This document shows positions 9,080-18,104 of a stretch of 64,000 nucleotides of DNA, one piece after another. The notes beneath the pieces were generated by a model that did no database searches, was not told the DNA's origin, and was given only the letters and a program-made list of their open reading frames with translations. Made by a program: the position numbers and the translations under genes. The stretch comes from Lachnospiraceae bacterium. Lineage in GTDB: Bacteria > Bacillota > Clostridia > Lachnospirales > Lachnospiraceae. Each line of letters begins with the position of its first letter. Position 1 is the stretch's first letter. Location of the stretch: the NCBI GenBank assembly GCA_029067085.1, contig JAIEFE010000010.1, positions 85,748-149,747 on the forward strand, in the 5' to 3' direction.

Positions 9080-9517
9080 CTAGTATTCCTCATTCTCTTC
9101 CTTTTCGGCAATATCATTTACCGGCTCTTCCAAACCCTCGATCACAACATGATTCTTCTGCGCGTAATCCCACAACGCTGCATGGATTGCCTCTTCCGCC
9201 AAAAGCGAACAATGCACTTTTGCAGGCGGAAGTCCGTCCAATGCCTCCATCACAGCCTTATTTGTAACCTTTAAGGCCTCCTGAACGGTTTTCCCTTTTA
9301 CCAATTCAGTCGCCATGCTGCTTGTTGCTACTGCCGCACCGCATCCGAAAGTCTTAAATTTAACATCCCTGATAATACCCTGTTTGTCTATGTCAAAATA
9401 CATCCGCATAATGTCACCGCATTTTGCATTTCCAACTGTCCCCACTCCACTGGGGTTCTCAATTTCGCCCACATTTCTCGGATGATTAAAATGATCCATT
9501 ACTTTTTCACTATACAT
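9080..9517 (-). CDS. nifU: NifU/IscU-type Fe-S cluster scaffold
   Basis: 145 residues. The three cluster-binding cysteines of the IscU fold are present: in GNAKCGD (about 33), in TFGCGAAVA (about 59) and in AKVHCSL (about 102). The C-terminal tail after 125 is acidic and unlike E. coli IscU. The protein takes sulfur from NifS and builds [Fe-S] clusters. It is the last gene of the gshA operon, 34 nt after nifS. The usual partner regulators (iscR, hscAB, fdx) are absent, as expected for the NIF-type system of clostridia. Confidence 0.93.
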   Translation of the reverse strand: MYSEKVMDHFNHPRNVGEIENPSGVGTVGNAKCGDIMRMYFDIDKQGIIRDVKFKTFGCGAAVATSSMATELVKGKTVQEALKVTNKAVMEALDGLPPAKVHCSLLAEEAIHAALWDYAQKNHVVIEGLEEPVNDIAEKEENEEY

Positions 9518-9551
9518 TTCCCTCTCCCTTCTGACATATAAGGTTATCTGC

Positions 9552-10742
9552 TTAACAATTATGCTGTCCGTTTTTTACAAAATCTTCATACAGCGGTGAC
9601 ATATCTCGCAGTCTCTCAACAATCTTCTTTAGTTCGTCAGCCACAAAATCAATCTCCTCCAATGTGTTTTCCTCAGACAGCGTAATCCTTAATGAGCCAT
9701 GTGCGATCTCATGCGGAAGCCCGATCGCAAGCAGTACATGGGAAGGATCTAATGAACCGGATGTACATGCCGAACCGCTGGAAGCACATACTCCCAACTG
9801 ATCTAATAAGATCAACAAAGATTCCCCTTCAATAAATCGAAAACAGAAGTTTACATTATTGGGCAGTCTGTTGGTTTTATGCCCATTCAGCCTTACATAA
9901 GGAATTTCTGATAAAACTCTTTCGATCAAATGATCCCGCAATGCTGCTTCCTTACGGGTCCTTGCTTCCATCGTTTCCCCTGCGATCTCAGCCGCCTTTC
10001 CAAAGCCGACGATTCCCGGTACGTTGGAAGTTCCTGCCCTTCTGTTCCTCTCCTGTGCTCCACCATGTATGAAGGAACGGATTTTTACTCCTTTACGGAT
10101 ATACAAAAACCCGATTCCTTTTGGCCCGTTCAATTTATGGCCGCTTGCAGAGAGCATATCTATATTCATCTCATCAACATTGATCGGAATATGTCCGTAT
10201 GCCTGTACCGCATCCGTATGGAACAACACACCATTCTCATGTGCAATTTTGCCTATTTCTATAATGGGTTCTATTGTGCCGATTTCGTTATTTGCCGTCA
10301 TGACCGATATCAAAATGGTATCCGGTCGAATAGCAGTTCTAAGTTCTTCAAGAGATATTTTTCCTTCCTCATCTACATCAAGATAAGTCACTTCGCATCC
10401 CTGTTTCTCCAGATATTCACAGGTATGCAGAATGGCATGATGCTCAATCTTACTGGTTATAATATGCTTTCCCTTTGTGCTATAAGCCTCAGCAGCCGCC
10501 TTTAATGCCCAGTTATCAGACTCGCTTCCCCCACCAGTAAAATATATTTCTTCTGGCTTTGCACCAATTAATTCAGCCGCCTGCTTTCTTGCATGCTCAA
10601 CTGCTTTCCTGCCTTCTCCTCCGAAACTGTATACTGCAGACGGGTTACTGTATGTCTGCCTGAAAAAAGGAAGCATTTCATGTAACACTTCCTCACTCAC
10701 CCGGGTTGTCGCTGCATTATCCAGATAAATCAGTTTTTTCAT
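9552..10742 (-). CDS. nifS: Cysteine desulfurase NifS
   Basis: 396 residues of the class V aminotransferase fold. MKKLIYLDNAATT at the N-terminus, the PLP lysine in SASGHKLNGPKG and the active-site cysteine loop ASSGSACTSGSLDPSHVL are all those of NifS/IscS enzymes that take sulfur from cysteine and pass it to NifU. The C-terminus ends in a further Cys (GQHNC). It lies 21 nt after the amidohydrolase gene and 34 nt before nifU. The unusual point is its operon partners, which make and split gamma-glutamyl amides. Confidence 0.95.
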   Translation of the reverse strand: MKKLIYLDNAATTRVSEEVLHEMLPFFRQTYSNPSAVYSFGGEGRKAVEHARKQAAELIGAKPEEIYFTGGGSESDNWALKAAAEAYSTKGKHIITSKIEHHAILHTCEYLEKQGCEVTYLDVDEEGKISLEELRTAIRPDTILISVMTANNEIGTIEPIIEIGKIAHENGVLFHTDAVQAYGHIPINVDEMNIDMLSASGHKLNGPKGIGFLYIRKGVKIRSFIHGGAQERNRRAGTSNVPGIVGFGKAAEIAGETMEARTRKEAALRDHLIERVLSEIPYVRLNGHKTNRLPNNVNFCFRFIEGESLLILLDQLGVCASSGSACTSGSLDPSHVLLAIGLPHEIAHGSLRITLSEENTLEEIDFVADELKKIVERLRDMSPLYEDFVKNGQHNC

Positions 10743-10763
10743 TAAGATATGCCTTCTTTCTAT

Positions 10764-11534
10764 TTATAAATTTGAATAATCCAAAAACAGTAACCGCATT
10801 TTTTCTTCCGTTTCGAAAAACTCATTTTTATGATTTGTACCTATATACACCTGCTTTCCATCCTGATAGGCAATCAGCGTATTCATTGGAACTGGTTCCC
10901 AGACCTGGTAGTCAAGCGGCCTGGTCGATATTACAACCGCTTCTCCTTTCCGGCAGCTGTACAGACTGTTTTGATAATTGGTATGTACATACATCAGTTC
11001 ACTGTCAAATAACAGGAGATTCACTTTGTTTTCCGGTGTGATCGCACTTAGTATTTCATCCAACAGTCCAAATCGCTCCTGTCCCGACAGTTCCTTTTTC
11101 TTTTCCAGTTCCGTATTCATCCGGCTGACAATGTACGCCAGAATCCTCTCGCTATCCGTTTGTCCCTGTTGGCTGCGTGTAAACGGATTGAGCAGATCAC
11201 AGTCAAAAATCGTCCCGTTATGCGCCAGTGTCCACGTCCTGTCACTGTTATCCCGCATAACAAAAGGATGCGTATTTTCGTAATTGAGATTACCTTTCGT
11301 GGCAAGTCTTATATGTGCGATCATTTTATCTGCTTCCACTTTAAATTGTAATCTCTGTTTCAGATAATCACTTTTATGCGAAGCTTCCGGCTGTTTTTCC
11401 AAAGATACCGCATTTCCATAAAAAAGAGCCATTCCCCATCCGTCCGGATGCTGCACTCCGTGTGAGAAGAATTTCAAAAGAAGCTCATTTAGTTCCAGCT
11501 TGCTGCGGGAGGTTACGCCAAACAATTCACACAT
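10764..11534 (-). CDS. Class II glutamine amidotransferase-like hydrolase (YafJ/EgtC/Dug3 type)
   Basis: 256 residues. The start MCELFGV exposes the N-terminal nucleophile Cys2 after Met removal. PDGWGMALF, IAHIRLATKG and HNGTIFD are the conserved glutaminase segments. There is no synthase domain. Stand-alone proteins of this family include EgtC, which removes a gamma-glutamyl group in ergothioneine synthesis, and yeast Dug3, part of the glutathione-degrading complex. The ATG directly follows the TAA of gshA with no gap, so translation is probably coupled. From its neighbours the likely substrate is gamma-glutamylcysteine or a derivative; this is inference. Confidence 0.85.
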   Translation of the reverse strand: MCELFGVTSRSKLELNELLLKFFSHGVQHPDGWGMALFYGNAVSLEKQPEASHKSDYLKQRLQFKVEADKMIAHIRLATKGNLNYENTHPFVMRDNSDRTWTLAHNGTIFDCDLLNPFTRSQQGQTDSERILAYIVSRMNTELEKKKELSGQERFGLLDEILSAITPENKVNLLLFDSELMYVHTNYQNSLYSCRKGEAVVISTRPLDYQVWEPVPMNTLIAYQDGKQVYIGTNHKNEFFETEEKMRLLFLDYSNL

Positions 11535-12803
11535 TTATTCTCCCTGCCTTTCCTTAACAAGATCCAGTCCCTTTTTTACATATCCGTCTCCAAATTGCTT
11601 TCTGATCTTCCACGCATATCTGTTATCTGCATCTGTAAATTTTTCATATTCAAACTGCAGAATTTCATCCACATCCAACGAAAGCTCATCATAAAACGCT
11701 CTCATCATCTCGATTACTTTTAAGGCGGCATGCGCTACAGAATCTATTTCTCCGTCCGGTGTCAATATATTGACCGTCTTTAGATCATACCGGGCTGCAT
11801 TCTTGAAATTCTGCACTGCCTGAATCTGATCCTTTTCGCTGAACGGTTGAACCGGAGTTGCCGCAAGCCAGACCATTAAAAGCTGTGCAAAGATAATATC
11901 CTTTTCCTCCACGCCTGCGCTTACCAGAGGATTCAGATCAAACATGCGCAGTTCTATATGATTGACGCCATCTCTGCACAACGACTCCAGATTATTTTCT
12001 CCTGCCGGCTTTAACCGGATCGGATAATACAACTCGGAAGCTGCTTTTAACAGTCCCATATCCACATATTTACGGATACTGTCTGCATATGCGGAAATAG
12101 TATGATAATCCAAAATGGGAGCAAACTCGTTCCAATATCCCATTTCACCGCATCTGACAGATGCCATTCCGGTAAACACATCCTGATCGTAAATGCCTTT
12201 CTCTACAAACGAGCTGTCTAAGAGCGGACTTGCCGCAGTTACTGCCACCAGCAGCCAGCCATATGCAGCCATCTTCTGTGCAAGTTCCAGATAAAGCCTG
12301 TTTTTGTATTCCTGATAATCTGTTTCATTTTGATATTTAAAATCAGCTTCCAACAGTTCTTCCGAAAAAGAATAATTTACATGGATACCGGAAAATGTCA
12401 TTTTATACCGCCCGTATTTGGCGGACAGATATTCCCTGTATGCCGTTTTTGATACCTTGACGCCTCCGAAGATCGCAACCGGTATGTCGCTTTCATTTTC
12501 TATATAGGGAGGATTGGAAAACGGCCACAGGTACTCTCTCTCCGGCAAATTTTCCAGTCTTTCATAAATGCGTCCGTTGTGGAATTCCAGCTCTTTAATC
12601 GCCTCCTGAGCGCTGGTATGCACCGAAGTATTGATTTCCGTCTGGTTTTCACAAAAATCCTTTACAATATGCTCATCATCCGGAAATGGATGGCGGGAAT
12701 GGGACAATGTGCCGTCCTTTAAGATCCTCAAGCTTTCTTTTTCCAATCCGAAATTCCCGCTCAATACGCGTCTTTTTACATCGTCATTTGTAATATGCAG
12801 CAT
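11535..12803 (-). CDS. gshA: Glutamate-cysteine ligase (gamma-glutamylcysteine synthetase)
   Basis: 422 residues. GLEKESLRI near the N-terminus, DFCENQTEINTS, WPFSNPPYI, FSGIHVNYSF and HIELRMFDLNPL are the conserved ATP/Mg and substrate segments of type 1 glutamate-cysteine ligase. It is about 100 residues shorter than E. coli GshA and lacks the ATP-grasp GshB half found in GshF, so the predicted product is gamma-glutamylcysteine, not glutathione. No gshB is in the window. It is the first gene of a four-gene operon with an amidohydrolase, nifS and nifU, read from the promoter at 12862-12890. Confidence 0.88.
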   Translation of the reverse strand: MLHITNDDVKRRVLSGNFGLEKESLRILKDGTLSHSRHPFPDDEHIVKDFCENQTEINTSVHTSAQEAIKELEFHNGRIYERLENLPEREYLWPFSNPPYIENESDIPVAIFGGVKVSKTAYREYLSAKYGRYKMTFSGIHVNYSFSEELLEADFKYQNETDYQEYKNRLYLELAQKMAAYGWLLVAVTAASPLLDSSFVEKGIYDQDVFTGMASVRCGEMGYWNEFAPILDYHTISAYADSIRKYVDMGLLKAASELYYPIRLKPAGENNLESLCRDGVNHIELRMFDLNPLVSAGVEEKDIIFAQLLMVWLAATPVQPFSEKDQIQAVQNFKNAARYDLKTVNILTPDGEIDSVAHAALKVIEMMRAFYDELSLDVDEILQFEYEKFTDADNRYAWKIRKQFGDGYVKKGLDLVKERQGE

Positions 12804-12861
12804 TTTTCAATAATTCCTTCTTTTATACCCTATATTTCCCATCGTTTTTGTATGATTAAAG

Positions 12862-12890
12862 AGTATAACATACTTCATTTAAAAAAGCAA
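12862..12890 (-). promoter_or_regulatory. Promoter of the gshA-nifU operon
   Basis: On the minus strand TTGCTT (12885-12890), a 17-bp spacer and TATACT (12862-12867) with an extended TGT just before the -10. The -10 lies about 60 nt before the gshA start. Confidence 0.55.
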
Positions 12891-12933
12891 ACCTATTTTA
12901 CTTTATTATCCTGCAATGCAAAGCACATTCTAG

Positions 12934-13839
12934 TCAATTTGCTTTTCGTGCTTTGATGTCATTCAAAAACTCTTCATGCTGTTTACAAAACAGTTCCGGC
13001 GTATCATTCAATGAGAAATACTTTAATTCTAATGTTTCTTCCTGGTCACAGAACAATTCACCGCCTACCGCATCAAGTTCATATGCAATAAGGATACTGT
13101 GCGCTTTATCTCCATTTGGATATTCCATATTACAATCCGTATAGATTCCTATCAGGCTGCCCACCTCAACATCTAAGCCCGTTTCCTCTTTTGCCTCCCG
13201 AATTGCCGCCATTTGCGGCGTTTCACCAAGCTCGATCGCACCGCCCGGGAATCCCCATTTACCACTCCCTCGCTTTTGAAGTAATATTTCTCCTTTTTCA
13301 TTAAAGATACAGCCACCCGCAAAAATCAGGATTATTTTCTCATGTCCAACTTTATTTCTGATCCATTGTATATAGTTTTGATTATTTTCCATTTCAATCC
13401 TCCTTTTCATATAGTAAATAAACTCATCATTTCTCTTATACACGATATAGCCCAGTTTTTGATAAAAAGCATTTGTACGAATGTTCCAAACAGGAGTATC
13501 AAGAAATATTTCCTTCGCATCAGGAAACATTCTTTCAATTTCCTGCATCATAAATATGCCGTACCCTTTTCTGAAATGTTCAGGATCTACAAAAATTCTG
13601 CCTATATCAAGTCTATCTTCTTTCAGAAAAAGAATGGCACCTCCTACAATAAGCCCATTCACGGATAGTTTATAGAGATGATTCCCCTTTGTCATCTTAA
13701 TATGAAAATTTACAGACTGATATCCGGGTGGGCCTGCTTTTGAAGGCGCTCCTACTGCAACGTCACTATCAAATGCGCGTTTGGAAATACCATTTAGCAC
13801 CAGTGTATCCGGTGTTCCGGCTTTTGTCAATTCCATCAT
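12934..13839 (-). CDS. GNAT acetyltransferase-Nudix hydrolase fusion
   Basis: 301 residues with two domains. Residues about 1-148 are a GNAT N-acetyltransferase: RIFVDPEHFRKGYGIFMM is the acetyl-CoA binding segment and NAFYQKLGY the usual C-terminal motif. Residues about 150-301 are a Nudix hydrolase: GAIELGETPQMAAIREAKEE begins the Nudix box, continued by TGLD. An internal methionine (MENNQNYIQWI) opens the second domain, so some separate translation is possible. The start has AGGAG 8 nt upstream. Targets of neither domain are known; the pair could modify and clear a toxic small molecule or nucleotide conjugate, but that is a guess. Confidence 0.85.
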   Translation of the reverse strand: MMELTKAGTPDTLVLNGISKRAFDSDVAVGAPSKAGPPGYQSVNFHIKMTKGNHLYKLSVNGLIVGGAILFLKEDRLDIGRIFVDPEHFRKGYGIFMMQEIERMFPDAKEIFLDTPVWNIRTNAFYQKLGYIVYKRNDEFIYYMKRRIEMENNQNYIQWIRNKVGHEKIILIFAGGCIFNEKGEILLQKRGSGKWGFPGGAIELGETPQMAAIREAKEETGLDVEVGSLIGIYTDCNMEYPNGDKAHSILIAYELDAVGGELFCDQEETLELKYFSLNDTPELFCKQHEEFLNDIKARKAN

Positions 13840-13895
13840 TCATTGATCTCCTGTTTTTTTGTAATTGTCACAACATATTTCATTTTCCCCAAAAT

Positions 13896-14411
13896 TCATA
13901 GTTCAATATTAATCTGATATTCCCCATCAATAAGAAGATAATTGACCGCATATTTCTGACACTGTTCCAATATCTCAGCATTATCTCTCAATACTGTTTC
14001 TATCGTACAGTCCTCATCCTCACCTCTGTTTTCCACAACACTCGCGTACCTTTTTATATCACTAAAATGATTCGTAATATATTGCTCACTCATCACCAGG
14101 CAATAATATTTTATGTTTGTCAAATATTCCGATTCAAAATCTTTCGCCCACGCAAAAGGAATATAACATCCTTCCACAATAAGATTTTGTTCATTCTCGA
14201 TTGCTGTTTTTATCATCTCACACACAATCGGCCATAAATAATCTGTCAGTGCCCTATCATCACTAACGGGGGTAAGCGTTGTGTTTCCGCTGCGGATAAG
14301 CCCCATCTTTAAATGATCTATGGATAGATAAGGGTATTTATATTTTTCGAGTAATCTTTGAGCAAGGGCTGTCTTCCCTGTGTGAGATGCCCCTGTTATT
14401 AAAATAATCAT
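13896..14411 (-). CDS. Small P-loop kinase-like protein
   Basis: 171 residues starting MIILITGASHTGKTALAQ, a Walker A loop at the very N-terminus. IDHLKMGLIRSG and LIVEGCYIPFAW resemble the substrate and Walker B regions of adenylate/2-phosphoglycerate kinase-like or zeta-toxin-like small-molecule kinases. The substrate is unknown. The ATG at 14411 is supported by GGAGGAG 7 nt upstream, and a longer frame to 14447 is not. It lies between the LysM gene and the GNAT-Nudix gene on the same strand, with spacing of about 45-55 nt. Confidence 0.75.
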   Translation of the reverse strand: MIILITGASHTGKTALAQRLLEKYKYPYLSIDHLKMGLIRSGNTTLTPVSDDRALTDYLWPIVCEMIKTAIENEQNLIVEGCYIPFAWAKDFESEYLTNIKYYCLVMSEQYITNHFSDIKRYASVVENRGEDEDCTIETVLRDNAEILEQCQKYAVNYLLIDGEYQINIEL

Positions 14412-14456
14412 TCTATGACTCCTCCAATTCAATTGGATAAATTGCAATTTGGTAAA

Positions 14457-15749
14457 TTATGGAAGCTCCAACATCTGCCCGGGGAAAATGACACTCCCAT
14501 CCTCCCCGATCACTTCCCTGTTTCTCTCATAAATCTGCCGCCAAAGACTGCCATCCCCGTACCGTCTGCGGGCAATTCCCCAGAGCGTGTCTCCTTTTTC
14601 CACAGTCCAACATCCCTGCTCGTCACGCTGCATATCCTCCCGGGGCTCTCCCTGCTCTGCCTCTTCCTGCCGGGCCTCCTTCTGTTCTTCTTTCTCCTTC
14701 TTTGCCCGCCACATTTCTATATACTGCTCTCTGTATTCGCACATCTCCCGAAAGATGTTCTGTTTTTCTTCATCGTATCCCGTATGAAAATCCAGATAAA
14801 ATGCAGGATAATAACAACCGTACCGATCCAGCCATCGCAGATAGCCTTTGACTTCCCTCTGCTCGAACATGTAGGTATCAAATGTTTGTTTTCTGGACGA
14901 GTAATCATCCCGCATCCTATAGTCTTTCTCAACGTCCTCATATTCCGGTTCGTCCTTTTCCCGCCACGCCAGAGGATGATCATCAAAAACGGCACCGAAC
15001 CGGACCTCCTGCCCCAGTTCTCCCGATATCTGTTTCTGCCGTTCATACATGCGCTCGCAGGCATCACGAAACACCGGCTCCAGCTTCTCCTCTCCCGTGA
15101 CGGACACCATTACCACCGGTTCTCCTAGAATATCATAGAGAGGATACCACCACCTCCAATTCTCTGAAGGCGACACACCAGCCAGATACGCTTTCTCTCC
15201 ATAATGCGCCTTGGAGATTTCATACAGCATATTCTGAAACATTTTCTGATGAAAATCCGTTCCTAATTCCACGCCATGATCCGTTTTCTTCACCCATACG
15301 CTGAAGATAAAGTAACCCTCATAATCCCCCGCGCGATGGCCGCCTTCCGCGCCCGTATACGTTATATCATGGTACCGGCTGCCCGATTTTGTCTTGTCAT
15401 ACCACTCACAGAGAAACAGATACAAATAGGGATCCGTCAGTCGGTCTCCTATGGCATACCACTCGTCACTGAACAGTTCATGGCCTTCGCGTACAGAGTC
15501 TCTCTCTATCGATTCATTCTCCAGAAGCATGCCGGAAATCCGCGCTTTCGCCACCTCCCAATAGATATCCGCTTCATTTCGCTCTTCTTCCGCCTCCTGT
15601 CTGATGTCAGAGCGTTCCTGCTCTGCTTCCCGTCTGGCGGCAGAGCGCTCTTTTTCCGCAATCCATCCGTATCTGGCAGCCAGCAATGCCAACACCAAAA
15701 TAGCGATTGCTCCTATGATTCTTTTTATTCTGCCTTCATCCAAATTCAT
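14457..15749 (-). CDS. Membrane-anchored protein with C-terminal LysM domain
   Basis: 430 residues. An N-terminal membrane helix (about 9-29) leads into a charged Glu/Arg-rich helical stretch, then a Trp/Tyr-rich middle domain of unknown family (about 85-330), a second charged helix, and a C-terminal LysM-like domain (about 380-430; WTVEKGDTLWGIARRRYGD and IFPGQMLEL). LysM binds peptidoglycan glycans, so the protein probably spans the space between membrane and wall. GAGG is 9 nt before the ATG. The middle domain shows no catalytic motif that I recognise. Confidence 0.75.
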   Translation of the reverse strand: MNLDEGRIKRIIGAIAILVLALLAARYGWIAEKERSAARREAEQERSDIRQEAEEERNEADIYWEVAKARISGMLLENESIERDSVREGHELFSDEWYAIGDRLTDPYLYLFLCEWYDKTKSGSRYHDITYTGAEGGHRAGDYEGYFIFSVWVKKTDHGVELGTDFHQKMFQNMLYEISKAHYGEKAYLAGVSPSENWRWWYPLYDILGEPVVMVSVTGEEKLEPVFRDACERMYERQKQISGELGQEVRFGAVFDDHPLAWREKDEPEYEDVEKDYRMRDDYSSRKQTFDTYMFEQREVKGYLRWLDRYGCYYPAFYLDFHTGYDEEKQNIFREMCEYREQYIEMWRAKKEKEEQKEARQEEAEQGEPREDMQRDEQGCWTVEKGDTLWGIARRRYGDGSLWRQIYERNREVIGEDGSVIFPGQMLELP

Positions 15750-15818
15750 TCTGATATGCCTCTTTACGGAAAGCGACGGCTGCGATTAAATTTTGCAGGA
15801 ATGACTATATTTCCGATC

Positions 15819-17828
15819 TCACACCCCCACAATCTGCAGCACCTGATACACCAGACAGGCAACAAACCACGCTACCCCGCACTGCATACAGACGATCCCC
15901 ACCGTCTTTACCGCAGAGCCAAGCTCTCGCCTGATGGCAGCCACCGCCGCCACGCAGGGCGTGTAGAGCAGCGTAAACACCAGAAAACTTGCAGCTGATG
16001 CCGTGGAAAAGAGACTGCTTAATGTGCCGCTTAAATTCGCCATGGAAGTACCCGTCAAAACGCCCAGACTGCTCACTACCGCCTCCTTGGCTGTAAATCC
16101 GCAGATCAACGCCGTGGCAGCCCGCCAGTCGTTAAAGCCCAGCGGAGAAAAGACGGGCGCGATCAGTTTTCCCACGATAGCGAGCAGACTTTCTCCCGAA
16201 TCCGTCACCGCATTGAGTCTGGAGTCAAAGGTCTGCAAAAACCAGATGGCAATCGTTGCTAAAAAGATCACGGTAAAAGCTCTCTGTACAAAATCTTTCG
16301 CCTTATCCCACATCAGAAGAACGACGCTCTTTGCCGAAGGAAAACGATAGTTCGGAAGTTCCATCATAAACGGCGTCGGTCTGCCGCGAAACACTGTTTT
16401 GTTTAAGACCATCGCGCTGACTAATCCGGTCAATATGCCAATCCCGTAGAGAACGAACATCACCAGCGCCACCTGCTTCTCAAAAAAGGCCGCCGCAAAC
16501 AGGGCGTAAATGGGTATCTTCGCGGAACAGCTGATAAAGGGGATCAACAGGATCGTCATCTTCTTATCCCGCTCCGAGGAGAGCGTCCTGGTGGACATCA
16601 CCGCCGGCACGCTGCAGCCGAAACCGATCAGCATGGAGACAAAGCTCTTTCCGGAAAGACCGATCTTTCTTAAGGGCCTGTCCATCACAAAGGCGATCCG
16701 TGCCATATAGCCTGAATCCTCCAAAACCGATAAAAAGAAGAACAACACCAGAATGATCGGCAAAAAGCTCAACACACTGCCCACACCGGTAAAAATACCG
16801 TCGATCACCAGACTCTTTACCACGGGATTGATGCCGTAGGCTGTAAGAGCCTTCTCTGTCAACCCGGAAAGAGCGTCGATTGCCATTCCCAGAAGATCGC
16901 TCAAAAAGCTGCCGATCAGGCCGAAAGTCAAGTAGAATATCGCCACCATAATGAGCAGGAATACCGGGATCGCCAGATACTTGTGGGTGAGTACACTGTC
17001 CATCTTTTCGCTGCGCAGGTGCTCTTTGCTCTCCTTCGCCTTGGTCACCGCCTTCGCGCAGACACGCTCGATAAAGGCATAACGCATATCTGCCAGAGCG
17101 GCGTTCCTGTCCATGCCGCTGTCCTGCTCCATCTCCACAATGCTGTGCTCCATCAGATCCAGTTCGTTGTCCGACAGCGCCAGCCTGTCAATAATATCCC
17201 GATCCCCCTCCACGATCTTCGTAGCTGCAAAACGAGGCGACATCCCGATCCGCTCCGCATGATCCTCCACCTGATGGCTGACTGCATGAATGCAGCGATG
17301 CACGGGGCCCTTCTCGCAAAAGTCCGTCACTTTCGGATAAAGACGACGGGAAGCCACCTCCCTGATAGCGCTGATCAGATCCTCCACTCCTTCGTTTTTC
17401 ACGGCACTGATCGCCACCACGGGGATGCCAAGCTCCTCTTCAAGCTGTCTGATGTCGATGGCGCCGCCGTTTCCCCAGACCTCGTCCATCATATTGAGGG
17501 CAAGCACCATAGGAATATGCAGCTCCAAAAGCTGCAGGGTCAGATAGAGGTTCCTCTCAATGTTGGTGGCATCCACTATGTTGATGATACCGTCCGGCTT
17601 TTCCTGTAAAATAAAACTACGGGTCACGATCTCCTCGTTGGTGAAGGGTCTGATCGAGTAGATTCCCGGCAGATCAACCACCGCATTCCCCTTCTCACCG
17701 CGTATCTCTCCCATCTTGGAATCCACCGTCACCCCGGGGAAATTTCCCACGTGCTGATTAGATCCTGTAAGTTGATTAAACAAAGTTGTCTTTCCGCAGT
17801 TTTGATTGCCTGCCAGTGCGTATATCAT
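15819..17828 (-). CDS. feoB: Ferrous iron transporter FeoB
   Basis: 669 residues. The N-terminal G domain has the G1 loop GNQNCGKTTLFNQLTGS, G3 VDLPGIYS and G4 NMMDE, followed by a helical spacer and the gated membrane domain with two Gate motifs (FLPIILVLFFFLSVLEDSGYM region and LLMWDKAKDFVQRA region). It takes up Fe2+. It lies 25 nt after feoA at the end of a long same-strand run that begins with the ECF transporter genes. No feoC is visible downstream. Confidence 0.96.
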   Translation of the reverse strand: MIYALAGNQNCGKTTLFNQLTGSNQHVGNFPGVTVDSKMGEIRGEKGNAVVDLPGIYSIRPFTNEEIVTRSFILQEKPDGIINIVDATNIERNLYLTLQLLELHIPMVLALNMMDEVWGNGGAIDIRQLEEELGIPVVAISAVKNEGVEDLISAIREVASRRLYPKVTDFCEKGPVHRCIHAVSHQVEDHAERIGMSPRFAATKIVEGDRDIIDRLALSDNELDLMEHSIVEMEQDSGMDRNAALADMRYAFIERVCAKAVTKAKESKEHLRSEKMDSVLTHKYLAIPVFLLIMVAIFYLTFGLIGSFLSDLLGMAIDALSGLTEKALTAYGINPVVKSLVIDGIFTGVGSVLSFLPIILVLFFFLSVLEDSGYMARIAFVMDRPLRKIGLSGKSFVSMLIGFGCSVPAVMSTRTLSSERDKKMTILLIPFISCSAKIPIYALFAAAFFEKQVALVMFVLYGIGILTGLVSAMVLNKTVFRGRPTPFMMELPNYRFPSAKSVVLLMWDKAKDFVQRAFTVIFLATIAIWFLQTFDSRLNAVTDSGESLLAIVGKLIAPVFSPLGFNDWRAATALICGFTAKEAVVSSLGVLTGTSMANLSGTLSSLFSTASAASFLVFTLLYTPCVAAVAAIRRELGSAVKTVGIVCMQCGVAWFVACLVYQVLQIVGV

Positions 17829-17853
17829 ACTGCCTGCCTCTCTTCCGTCTACG

Positions 17854-18072
17854 CTACTCTACCTCGATCTGCGCTGCATCTTCTTTTCTGATCGTCAGCT
17901 CATATCCCCGCAGATGAATCTCAATAGGGTCTCCCATGGGCGCTACCTTCTGTACCCGAACCACCGTTTTGGGGATCAGCCCCATATCTAGCAGTCTGAG
18001 GCGCAGTTCGCCCACACCACCCACTTTTGTGATCCTGCATTCTTTTCCAATTGCAATTTCGTCTAATGTCAT
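17854..18072 (-). CDS. feoA: FeoA family protein
   Basis: 72 residues with an SH3-like beta-barrel pattern: MTLDEIAIGKECRITKVGG, LRLRLLDMGLIPKT and GDPIEIHLRGYELTIRKEDA. FeoA proteins assist FeoB at the cytoplasmic face. Its gene precedes feoB by 25 nt and follows the epimerase gene by 32 nt, so all three may be on one message. Confidence 0.93.
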   Translation of the reverse strand: MTLDEIAIGKECRITKVGGVGELRLRLLDMGLIPKTVVRVQKVAPMGDPIEIHLRGYELTIRKEDAAQIEVE

Positions 18073-18104
18073 TTTTTCTCTTATCCTATCTCTGTTGATT
18101 CATA

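Noticed and set aside
14415..15998. Plus-strand frames of 237 and 240 codons opposite the LysM and feoB genes
   Set aside because: Shadows of well-supported minus-strand genes, without start signals.
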